In this document: positions 40,618 to 52,056 of the stretch, piece by piece
How positions within the stretch are numbered: position 1 is the stretch's first letter
Layout: each line of letters begins with the position of its first letter
Assembly: GCF_048771995.1 (NCBI RefSeq)
Contig: NC_133030.1
Span: 59,118,001-59,182,000 of the forward strand
DNA: 64,000 nucleotides
DNA from: Taeniopygia guttata
Lineage: Eukaryota > Chordata > Aves > Passeriformes > Estrildidae
Direction: 5' to 3'
Made by a program: the position numbers and the translations under genes
The notes under the pieces: generated by a model
What the model was told of the DNA's origin: nothing
What the model saw: only the letters and a program-made list of their open reading frames with translations
The model's database searches: none

Positions 40618-40890
40618 AGGCACTGATCTCTTCTCCTGGTCACCAGGGTCAGGACCCAAGGGAACAGCTGGAGCTGTGTCAGGGGAGGTTTAGGTTGGAT
40701 ATCAGGAAAATATCAGCACCCAGAGGGTGCTGGGCACTGAACAGGCACCCCAGGGCAGTGGTCACAGCACCAGAGTTATCAGGAAGAATTTGGACAACAC
40801 TCTCAGGCACAGGGTGTTTGGGTCAGGAGTCGGTCTCCATGATTCTTATGAGCCCCTTCCAACCAGGATGTATCTATGATTCTCTGATAG
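40618..40890 (+). mobile_element. CR1 LINE 3' end, sense
   Basis: CAGGACCCAAGGGAACAGCT, GGGGAGGTTTAGGTTGGATA, TCAGGAAAATATCAGCACCC and, at the end, GAGCCCCTTCCAACCAGG with TATGATTCTCTGAT outline an avian CR1 3' end in sense orientation. It lies 0.5 kb downstream of another sense CR1 fragment of different internal sequence, so they are separate insertions. Confidence 0.85.
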
Positions 40891-43242
40891 TTCCTTTTGT
40901 TGATTTTAACTTTGCTGTCAGGCAAGTGCTTTAGGCACCATCTAGTCCTGGCTTTATGGGATAAAGTGGATAACAGCTCCATGTTCACTTCTTAACTACT
41001 GAGGGCTCAGTCCACATCTCCTCACTCGCTCTCCAAGTGTCCTACTCTCTTTGAACTGTCCATTTCTTGCAAGCTTAACACTACATTTCGGACAAATGTT
41101 TTGCTACAGGAAAGAAAGTACTTGCTTTTGGAAGTGTCATTTTAGTACATGCAGCACAAATGTTTATAAATACATACCTGCACACAGACAGGGCACTTGT
41201 CAAAACACATTCAAAGGATACCTAGGTTCTTTCATGTATTACATACTCAGAGTGAAAATAACCAGCTATATTTAACCCAGATCCAAGCCCAGACTAAATT
41301 ATTTCAAAGGTCAATTAAAGAACAGAAAATCTCACTAGCTAAGAGATAAAAAAGCTCCCATTCATCTGCAGTTCCAAGAGCTTTCACAGAACCAAAGCAC
41401 AGGATGAGAAACTGTAATTAATTACCATTTCATATAAAAATCATTGACAATTCCAAGTTTCTATACCTGCCAAGACCTGAATTCAGATGACTGCATTTGG
41501 CCTACAGCAGTTGATGGAAACTCCATCACTCACCACACTGATGTAGTTGTTTGGAAACCAACGGTCTTGGCAGGGAAAACACATTTCAGCTTCTGTTGAA
41601 TGACTGCACATATGAGGAGCAGGAGATGAGACAGACCAATAGCCAGTGCTCAGATTCAGATTATGTTTTGGCTGGGACTTGAAGTTCAGGTCCGAGGCCA
41701 AGTGGAGGCTAGGATTTAGCCTGCAATGTAGTCCTGAAATCACATGGGCTCTTCTCCTCAGGTGCTGGCCTCAGTGGCAGAGGCCTGGGGGTGTTTTCTC
41801 CCTTGCCTTGGTGAGTCTGTTGGTTTGGCAGGTGCTGCCGTGCTCACTGCATTCCTGTTCTTTGGCCCCGTGCAAGTCAGTTCTGGAAAACTCTTATTCG
41901 ACCACAACTGGAAAAGAAAGAGAAAAAAAAAAAAAACAAACAAGCCAAAACCCACAGATCACATCTGTAGGATGGGTTTGAACCACTGAGCCCAGTTTTT
42001 TACCCTGACAGCCTGCATGATCTCAGCACAGACGGAACCACAAACAGCCAAAAGAAGCACTCAGGGAGCTGAGCCCCTGCTCCCATCAGCCAGCCCGAGC
42101 CAGCAGGCGATAACAGTCCGGCCAAAAGAGCAATGAATGCAGCGAGCCAAATCCCTGAAGAAACTCTGGGATTTGTTCTCTCTGGCTGATTGGAAAAGCT
42201 GTTTCCAGAACTCAAGTCAACACCTTCCTTCAACCTCAGAACACCTCCTTGGGTAAACATGGTCACCTTCCAGGTTTGGGCCTTGCTCAGAACGAGATCA
42301 CCCCGCATAGGAATCATATTTAGCACAGGTCATGGTTTAAAACACCATGAGAAATATCTGTGAGGGCGTTCATGTTTCAGCTCTGCCTTCAGCCCTAAGG
42401 TGAGAACACCCCAGTGTGGATTTGTGATGTGCACCAGAGCATTTGTGCAATAATGAATGATGGCCCAGCTCCATTTCTTGTGCAGTCTGCAACTTCCCAA
42501 CGTGTCTGACACACTGGCAACCCACGCGCAACAATGATGGAAAACTTGGAAAGCGAATGGAAGCGAAGAAAAGCCCTTGGTGTAATTTTACAGTGTGTGA
42601 AAGACTTAAAGCAAGAAACACAACCAGATGCCACAAGGAAACTACTTTCGATTAGTTCTGCTTTGTGTTATACCTACTGATGAAAAATAAAAACAAATTC
42701 ATTCTGTCAACAGCTCTATCTATAGCATAATCCTTAAATGAACTCATCCGTCAAACTGGTCTCCTCTGGCAAAACATATTACAATCCCTGTTTCTCAGCT
42801 GTGGGAATCAATCATCTGTTTCCCAAACCCATTGGTCAACATCTTAAGAACCCAATATATTTTTATTGCACTGAACAAGTCAGTCACAGGGCACCAACCT
42901 CACCACACCACAACACACCACCTATGTACAAAGGCCTCGTGTATTAGCAAATTCAGTGATTGCAGGGGAGCTATTCCCCTGTCAAGGTTACATGGCAAAC
43001 CTGCCTGACCCGGAATAAAAAGCAAACCTCAGCCTTTTTGCCCCAGCAGGATTCATGGGATGCTCACAGCGGGACAAGGCAAGAGCACCAAAGAACAAAC
43101 CAGATTTTTTTTCTGGGTGGACAGTTCAGAGAGTGATGTTTGAACCAGGAGATACAGAGGTAGGGATGTGCATTTTTAAGCCAAAGTTAATGGTTCCATT
43201 GAAGTAGCAGAAGAGCCACCCCAACAAAGCACTGGCAGCATT
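40891..43242. other. Intergenic, no gene recognised
   Basis: No exon or repeat family recognised. The only low-complexity spot is an A-rich run at about 41,919-41,940. Confidence 0.6.
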
Positions 43243-43612
43243 CACACACAGAATCACAAGGTTGGAAGAGACCTTCAGGATCATCAAGTCCAACCTGTTC
43301 CAGACACCTCAACTAAACCCTGGCACCCAGTGCCACATCCAGTCTTTTTTTAAACACATCCAGGGATGGTGACTCCACCACCTCCCTGGGCAGATCATTC
43401 CAGAACTTTATCACCCTTTGCATGAAAAACTTTTTCCTGATATCCAACCTGTATTTCCCTTGGCACACTTGAGACTGTGTGCTCTGGTTCTGTCAGTGCT
43501 GCCTGGAGAAAGAGCCCAACCCCACCTGAACACAGCCACCTTTCAGGGAGCTGCAGAGAGTGAAAAGATCACCTCTGAGTCTCCTTTTCTCCAGGACACC
43601 CTGGTCTCACTG
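43243..43612 (-). mobile_element. CR1 LINE 3' end, antisense, relatively well preserved
   Basis: Starts CACACACAGAATCACAAGGT and runs through GGAAGAGACCTTCAGGATCA, AAACACATCCAGGGATGGTG, ACTCCACCACCTCCCTGGGC and CTTTTTCCTGATATCCAACC. This is the reversed 3' end of the CR1 subfamily common in neoavian and passerine genomes. At about 370 bases it is the clearest CR1 copy in the window and probably the youngest. Confidence 0.9.
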
Positions 43613-46600
43613 TTCCAGCAATAGTACCAGCTACTCTTGGCATTGCAGGAGCAGCAATATCTGACTGATAATGCACTGGCGACTCAAGATAAACTTCCAT
43701 CATTTCCCAGAGATTGCAATCCCCTGGAATATTTGAGAAATTTTTGCTTCTGGGTTTGAAATGTTTTGATGCAAGCCTTCACAAGAAGCCAAACCTTTCA
43801 GAAAGGTAACATTTTCTGGGTAACATTTCCCTGAATCTTGGAGTGCAAGCAGAATGGCAAAGGACTCTCCTCACCACCAAGCAGATCTGCAGAGGTCTGT
43901 TATTGCTCAGGAAAATTGCACAGACAAATAACTCTGAAAACATCACAGGAAGTTGACCAAGTGATGAGGTTGTAAGAAAAAAAAAATAGAGACAAATAAC
44001 ATTTTACTCACATTTTTAACAATATCAGAGCTTTTGAAAAGACTGGGCTACTGGCAGGTTGGAGAAAAGCAAGGTGTGTCCACCTAGTGTGGCAACCTAC
44101 CTTTTCCTGGATGGAGACTGACCATGGCCAAACTCAAGGGAACTGTGTGCCCACTCCAGCAGGTGCTACACCTCCATGGCAGGGGAACACTGACATGGCC
44201 CATTGGTGCACACAGATGTCAATAAATTTCACTGCAGAAAGCAGCAAAGGCAGTAAGACTCAGCTTGGTGTGGGTTTTGACAGCTCAGAAATATCTGCCC
44301 AGGGCTCCCAGACCCAGACAGGCCTGATGCTGGGTCTGGCAGCTTGAGGAGGAGGAGGAAGGGAGGAATTTGAGCTGAAATCAAAGCCAGACAACCCCAA
44401 AGAACAAAGCTATGCCTCTGGACGTGTGTACACCAGGGGGATCTTTGGGCAGACAGGTGCCTGGCACACAGGGACAGACAGAGAATTCTGTCAGCCAAAC
44501 ATCTTCTGTACCCCTTCTCTTAGGAGGAAAGAAGAGTTGCCAGCCAAACAACAGAGCAACCAAGGCACGGATCTCTAGAGAATCAGAGAATCTCTGTGCA
44601 TCGAACAGAGTCAAGCTGGAGGAGCAGAACCTCGCAGGTAGGGGCTGCTGAGGGCACACGTGGGCTGCAGAACCAGCCCCTGGGGAGTTCATCCAGTGCT
44701 CATCTTCCCTAAACCCAAAACCAGCCCTCCCAAATCTCCTGGCATCACCATGGAAGCAGCCTCGGTATCTTCCCTGTGTCAGAGGGGACACAGACACTCA
44801 CAGAGCTCCCTGCAGGCAGCAGGAGGGGTGCTGAGCTCGGCCCAGGAGTGTGCTCCACTCTCTACACAAGGACCTGCTGGAACTCCCTGCCCTGCATGAT
44901 GGGCTGAGGGCACCTGCTCATGGCCTCCCTGGCTCATCAGTCACATCTCATATAGAAAGGGAGCAGAAGGACCTCACCAAATCCAAGCATCCAACCCCCT
45001 GAGCCAGCTCCAAGCTCTGGTCCCAAGCCAGCATTGAGCACCATGAAGTTTTTCACAACAATATGTTGAGTGCACCTTGGCTGTGCTCCTCTATGTCCCA
45101 GATTCACTCTACAATCATGAGAAGTAAAATGTTTTTTTGATTTAAAAGATTAAATTCTGGCTGCTGGTGCAACCTGAAAGCAGACAGTGTCTATATGATG
45201 ATCAGGCATGGTTAATTCTTTTCATTCCTACTGAAGTGGTGAAAATTGGTGATATGGCACAGTTCTCCTGCTTACCCTGGGACTCTGGAGTCAGATTTTG
45301 GAACTGACAAGTGATTATAAAAAGAAAACTGACTGAAAAACAACTTCATCAAGCAGACACTTGAATTCTGAAGGAGGCAATCTGTTCTAGCCAAGGAAAG
45401 GTGAAAATTATTCAGAATATTTTCAGAAAGAAAAAAATATATTATTGGGATAAGGCAGACACAAGAACTAACATTAAATAGAGTCACTGTTGGTCACTTC
45501 CCAAAATCTCCAGGGCAAGAGATCAGATGCCCAGGGCAGATGAAGGCCTGGCTGCAGGGCTGGGGCTGCTCTGGGCTTTTCCCACCATGATGATGCTGGG
45601 GCCAGGGCAACGTTTCCTACCTGAAAACCTTTGTTTTGGTGAGTTTCTCCAGCATAACCAAAGAAGCACAATCCAAGGGAAACCATGCAGTCCTCAAGAA
45701 CAGCTTGGCTAAAGAAGAGAGCAGGGTCAGAGTGTGTCACCAGCGCCAGCCAGGAGCAGAGAGCTCCATGGGTGCCTGATGAGCCCAGTCCAAGCCAAGG
45801 GATGGCTTTGGTGTGGTCTGGGGTCACCCACTGGGCATCCCTGGGTATGAGCTGTCCTCCCCCTTGCTTTAATTGATGAAGGGGATGAGGGTTCTCCCCA
45901 GCAAGAGATGGCACTGCAGAGCCCTTGCCCTCACCATCAGGACATTTGTGCTTCTGACCCTGCATCCTGCTGTCCTTGGGGAACACTTGTGCCCTTCGCA
46001 TCCTTGGGATGGTGATCACCCCAGGCCCAGCACTGAGACAAGCTATAAATATTCCTCCCAACCTTCCCCCATCACTCAATCCCCTGGCACCCCAGCAGTG
46101 GCCACAGGCTATGTGGAGCAGCCCACAGCCCCAGGCTGGCGTGGGGGCACCAGCTGCTGCCCCCTCCCAGCGGGATGCCCGCGGATGCTCGGAGCCCCAG
46201 GGGGGACGGGGCATCCCACAGGCTCTCCCAGAGGCACGGGCAGATTAGCAGCTCTATTTTTCAAGTTGATCCTCTCCCACCCCCCTCCAACTTCATTCAA
46301 CTTACAAGAATTTAAGAGAACTTGGCAGGACAGGCAGGATCTAAATATAAACCCTGGTGGCCATTTCGTCAAACAGAGCCTGATGAGCAAATGGCCTCTG
46401 TACCTGGAATGCGGGTTCATGGAAGTGACAGGTCAGCAAAGCAGCTGCCTCTTTCCTCCCAGCACAATGGGGATAGCAGAGATGCCATCAGCACGAGTTT
46501 TTTCCTACCCTGCTGTGCACTAAAAAAATTATTCTTGGAACATTATGGAGCAGGGGAGTAAAAATAGATGTGCAGGTTCAGCATATGGCTCTCTTCACTC

Positions 46601-49600
46601 CTTGTGATTGCACCTTTTTTTGCAGAGAATAGAAGGAAAAACAGTTGTGCCACCCTGTTAAACTCTGCTTGCTCAGCAGCTCCTGACAATGACACTTGCT
46701 GCTTTCCAGGCTCGTTTTAGAAATCCTTCCAGCAACCTGGGTGCCTCTGTGGTGTCAATTAAACCAGAAAGGATGAGTCTGTAATCAGACCAGCCTGGGT
46801 GGGAAAGGTCAAAAACTTGCTGCAGCATCCTTAGGTGAAGCTCAGTTTTGCTTGTCACTGTTGGCAGCAACAAATAGTCACCAGAAGTTGGAAGCAAGGT
46901 TTGCTTTGCTCCAAGATCTCCCCTTGGAGAGCCATCCCTGAGCCCCACACCAAGGCTGGGTGGGAGGCAGCTCCCACAACTGCTCGCCAAAGTTTTTTTG
47001 GCTCAGTGAAGCTCAGCAGAGACCAAACCGACTGGAGCTGCTGGGATGCATCAAAAGCCCTGTGGCTGCTGTGCCCATGCACTGTGCCCATCACAGAGGG
47101 TTGTGATGACCAACTTTGGTCCCCAGAGAAGTGACAGTGGTTAAACAGTCCCAGGGCTAATGCTGGTGCAGTCATTTCAGGGATGCAGCCTGGAAGGGGC
47201 CATGCTGGTGCTTGCAGCATCTCCCACCCACTGAGCCACCTCCTGTGGCTTTTTCAGGCCCTTGGGGACAGGCAGTTGTGTTTATGGCCAGCTCAGAAGG
47301 GGCTGGGTGACAGGCTGTGGCCTCAGACTCTCCTCTGCTTTCCTTGAAGGAGGAGGGTGAGGCTCCAAGCTGGGTCACCACAATGGGACCATCGTGAGGG
47401 GTGAGGGCAAAGCAGGCAAGGATCCCAGGGAGGCACAGAGGGTGACAGGGCAGAGGGGCTGGTGTCCCCTCCCTGCCCACAGACCCCCTGCACAGCAGGG
47501 ATGGTGCCACGTGCTTTTGAATGCACACTTTGTCATGCTACAAATTCAAGAGACAGCACAACAAATCCTTCCTCACTTGCTCCCTCCACCCCTCCCCTCC
47601 CAGCCACTTTCCTCCTTCCTTGGGGAATGGAAGGGCTGAGGAATTTCTGTGCCTTGGTGATCTTTAGCCTTGGCCTCCCTGCTGCTGCAGCAGCCCACAG
47701 CAGTTCTGTGGCTGCTCCAGAACCAGCCTGGTTGTGTCAGAGCCCAGCCTGACCATAAGAAGCCCCTCTTTAGGGCCTGGATCTTTAAGATTCCAGCAAT
47801 CACTGAAAGCTCGTGGAATCAGGGCTCCTAATAGCTTCCTGAGCTACAGGATGCCACCAGGAAAAGGGTCTGACCCTCACCTGCTCATGCCTTTATCATC
47901 ACTCTAAGCCCCTGGGCTGGAACAGGACAACAAAGAGCTTTTAAATTCACCAAATAGCCAACAAAACCTCATGTGTTTTTCCAGGTAACATCCACTGGAT
48001 CCTGCTTTTTCAGCTTTTTCAGTCAAGCACGTTCCCTCTGCGGCGTAGAAAAGGACTTCAATCCTAACCCTCCCAAAAGATCATTTAACAGCAAGCTGGA
48101 GGGAGTGGAGAAATGACAAGGGATTTTAATAGAAGGCAAATTAAGCTCTTTGTAAGTCACTTCCAAATTGATTTATATAGCCAAGGCTGCTCCACTGTGC
48201 TTTCACAGTGGAAAAGTCCCCTAAGAAAACACCTTCAAAAGACTGATCCAACTCTCCTTGAAGCCAGGAGAGGTAAATCATGCAAGTCAAAACCAGGGGT
48301 AAAATGTGCACAAAATCCAAAAAACACTTAAAATCACCATTCAACAGACTATTCCACAGTCCCCTGAATTCCAGATGCTGGAGCCTAATGGATAATGCTG
48401 AGCTATCAAAACATGAATGTACATGGAGTTTCTTAATTTCTCAGCATTAATGTTCATTTCAAAGCAAGGAATTTTGCTTGGCCTCCCCTGGGACCCCTAA
48501 AACCCTGGTGTTTGTGTTCCACCCCTGCAGCAGGAGCACAGGGTGGCAGGGAAGTGCTAAAGCCAAATGTTTCCCCCTTGCAGTGCGCTGGAGAATGTGC
48601 AGCGACACCTCTGCTCAAAGGAAGGGCCTTGTTTAGATAAGCCATGGCAAACACGAGGCACAGACCCCGTAGGAACAGCTTCAGGGGCTGGGAGAAGGTG
48701 GAATATCAACTTTCAGTATTTGTAGGGGGACAAAAAAAACCTGTCCATGGTTTCCATGCAGTTTCAGCCTGAGGCTTTGCTTCCCCTGGGTAAATGTCAT
48801 TCCTTGGCTTGTGACTCACCAAACTGAACTGTGAGATTAAGGAATGGCAAGACAGACTGTCTTTGACTACCCAGGCCAAGACAATGTCTCTCTCCACCAT
48901 CATCAGAGTAATCTCCCCTTGGAAAAGGACCAGATGAATGTTCCTGTTGCTCAGATGATTCCAGAATGTATGACTTGTAAACAGCAATGGAAGCTGTGCC
49001 AGCAAATACCAAAAGGAAAACTGTACCTTTTCAACAGTTGTTGAGCTGGGCCCAGCTGAGACACTCTGAGCACCTTTTTGTGGGATGGTGTTCCTCAAGA
49101 CATGAGCCTTTCTCCCTAATCCCATCTGGTGATCACTTGTGCACAAGGCCTGCTTGCCCTGGATGGTGTCACTGGTTGTGCAACAGCTGAGGCTGCTCTT
49201 GTTCATCCCCACCTTGAGTCCTTGGGAAGTGCTGTGGTGACACCTGGCAACCCCAAAGTGCCTTGGCAATGGCTCCTTCTGCACTTCACTGGTGTCTGTG
49301 CCCACCAAATCCAAAGCAGGCCAATTGCATGTGACAGGGTTATGAATAAATATGAAATCATGTAAGGAAAGGGCTCTTAGCACTCCACCTTTCCATCCCA
49401 CTAGTGCCTAGCAAGTTGTCTGCAAGCAGGACCTCACTGTGCTGCACTGCTCCCCAGAAGAGCACGCATTAAAAAACCCAACATTCTGAAGATGCAGCAA
49501 TTTGGGGGCATAAATTCCATATATTGCTGTTGAGAAAAATGTGTGCAGTGACCCTGCACTCAAACATGTTAATGACATCAAAAGGGCAGTGAAGGCCATA

Positions 49601-52012
49601 ACTCCCTGCTGGAGCTGGGAAGAGGAAGTGATTTTGGGAGCGTTGAGTCTCAAATCCTTTCTAGTGGTCTCAACTCTCCCTGTCTGAGCAAAGCCACCTC
49701 CAGACAGATCTTCCATCTGCACCACTCACCCACCACATGGGACTTCACCAAAGCTCCCTGCACATCTCTAAGTGCTGAAGAACCTGGTCAGCACCTGCTC
49801 AGTGAGCAACAGTGGGAATTCCCCTGCATCCCCACCCAAAGCTCAGGGTGAGGAGCTTCCTGTGACCACACAACAAGCAGCAATTGAAATGCACCAAGAG
49901 GAGGTGTTATTCTGGTGAATATTCCATAAGTTTGCTCCAGTGCCATGCACACGAGTCAGCAGGGATCCCCTTGGCACAGCTTCTGCCCAGGCTGTCTCTG
50001 TACCCACCAACATGCAGCTGATTCCGCTCATTGCTTTGGCCCAAAGAATCAAATATTGATTATTATATTTGGAGAAAGAGAAGTGAATAAACCCCATTCA
50101 TTCACTCATCTTTCCCTTTAACAAGGATGGAAATTGTTCATCAAAACCGGGAGCAAAACACTAAAATTGAGTCCCAGACCTGTAAGAAGCTGTAAAACAG
50201 AGACTCTTTAACCCCTTCCTACAGGAGATTCATAGCCATGAGCTGCACAAACCCAGAAATGCTACACTAAAGCCCCACCTTCACCCCAAAGCACAGTGAA
50301 ACAGCCAAGAGTGACACAAGGTGAGAATAAGGCCCGAGATTTTCAAGGCCCGAGATTTTCAAGGCCCTCAGCTCCAGCCCGACAGGTTCTGTGCTGTCAT
50401 AACCACATCCCAAATATTTTCTCCATCCCTGCATGTTAATCCCATTATGAAGTGGAGCTCCCTGGGAGGGCAGAGAAGGGTCTCCCAGGAACCCTGTCTC
50501 ACTTTGGTCTGTGGAGGGGCAGGATGGACTCCTGAAAGGCAACAGACTGGAATAGCCCTGAGCCTCCAGGGCTCATTAACTCTCTTTGGCCACATCTGTG
50601 ATTTGCTACAATGATGTCTGGAGCAGGAATTTCCACCCAGTCTCCAGAAAAGTCGTCCTGCACCCTGGGCTGATCAGCCACTGCAGCAACCTCCCTGTTC
50701 ACCACAGACACCTGGTGACTTAGATGAAATCACGCTTGAAATGTGAAATGTAAATCAGGGGAAGGCATTAATGGCAGCAATGTAAGGGCTCAGTGCAAAC
50801 CTTCCCGAGATGAACTGTCCTGACCTTGGCTGGACTGACAATAAAAGTGTGACATCATGTGCAAACAAGCTCTAAATTCAAACCAGGTGCTGGGAGCTGC
50901 CTGGCGTCGTGCGGCTGCGGCGCAAAGCCCTGATGTGTGAGCAGGGATGATGCTGGGGCAGGAGAAAGGCTGAGCACGGCCAGCACACACTGAGCAACAA
51001 AAGCAGGCAGCACAGGACTCAGTTCTGCACTGCATGGAAAATGCTGGGATTTGTGCTCTTCGGTGCCAGTTCCACTTGGGGCAAAAACTAGTAAGTAAAT
51101 AGAGTTGCTGGTACTCCTTTCCACGTATGTGGACCTTCCTGCAGCTCTGGAATCAAGCCAGCAGCACAATAATGAGGGGGTTTTCCATGTTTGCTTATAC
51201 CCAGGACTCCCCTGGCCCTTGCAAAGTGCTTGGAGCTGCTCTCACAGGACACAGCTATTGGAGAGCACTGTGACTTACAGCCAAAAAGCACATCCATGCT
51301 CCAGAGCCCCTCCTGGCCAGCCATCGTTCTGCTGCTACCCCCTAAGGAAATGGCCTCTTCCCCGTGACTGACCCTCACCTTGCTCAACAAGAAGGGTCTC
51401 CATGAGCAGTTTTCCACCCCATTATGCACCACCAGGCCAGCTTCTCACCCTTTCCCCACATCCCAGAGGCAGTGCTGGCACAGAGCTGTGAAATAAATTT
51501 TGAAAAAAACTGAATTTATCCTTGTAAGAGAAACACTTTTGATAGCCCTACAAGCTTCCACTCTGCTTTTTTTGTAATTTCCTGAATACAACTGACATTT
51601 TCAGAAGCTCTAAAAATCATGCATACACGGGGGTCAGTTCTGTTCTTGGTAGGCTCCTACCTGGCAAGTGGTTGTAGCTAAACCACCAGTAAGTTTGGGT
51701 TAGATGCATTCACTTTCAGCTGAGAGACACTGAGATTAGTTACATTTGTTAACTTCCAATCTCCTGATTCTTGAAGAACACCAGCCTCTGAAACAAATTC
51801 TACTGGCTCCTGTTCACAGATTTGCACAGAAGAGGCAGGTTTGCTGTCCATGAACCAAAACCTGGGAGGACAATTTCTCAGTTTTTGCATCCTGGTATTC
51901 TGGAGAGCACAGTCCAATTAGTAAAATCCATCACTGGGAGCTGATTGGCCCAGGAGGGGCAGTTGGGAACATTTCAGGATGTGCTGCAAAGCATCACCTG
52001 CACAACAGAGTG
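43613..52012. other. Intergenic, GC-richer, no gene recognised
   Basis: This is the GC-richest part of the window and so holds the longest open frames: 246 codons on the minus strand (45,474-46,214), 216 on the plus (45,873-46,523) and 231 on the minus (48,706-49,401). None shows a domain, signal peptide or splice structure I recognise. CpG is not enriched enough for a CpG-island promoter. It lies downstream of the SLC38A6 poly(A) candidate. Confidence 0.55.
50331..50367. repeat. 16-base tandem duplication, 2.3 copies
   Basis: GGCCCGAGATTTTCAA is repeated twice exactly and followed by GGCCC. The perfect match suggests a recent duplication. Confidence 0.92.
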
Positions 52013-52056
52013 GGGATCACACACACAACTGTGTAGAGTGTAATCTGTTCTTTATT
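52013..52056 (-). terminator. Candidate polyadenylation signal and GU-rich downstream element
   Basis: On the minus strand AATAAA (52,051-52,056) sits in an A-rich run. About 20 bases further on comes a probable cleavage point and a GU-rich tract, GTTGTGTGTGTG (about 52,018-52,029). Hexamer plus GU tract at this spacing is the textbook arrangement of a vertebrate poly(A) site. Use by SLC38A6 is inferred from strand and position. Confidence 0.45.

Noticed and set aside
1..52012. Exons of PRKCH or TMEM30B, expected near SLC38A6 in mammals
   Set aside because: I looked for kinase, C1 and C2 motifs among the minus-strand frames and for the uninterrupted TMEM30B frame and saw neither. Small exons without a start codon could still have escaped notice.
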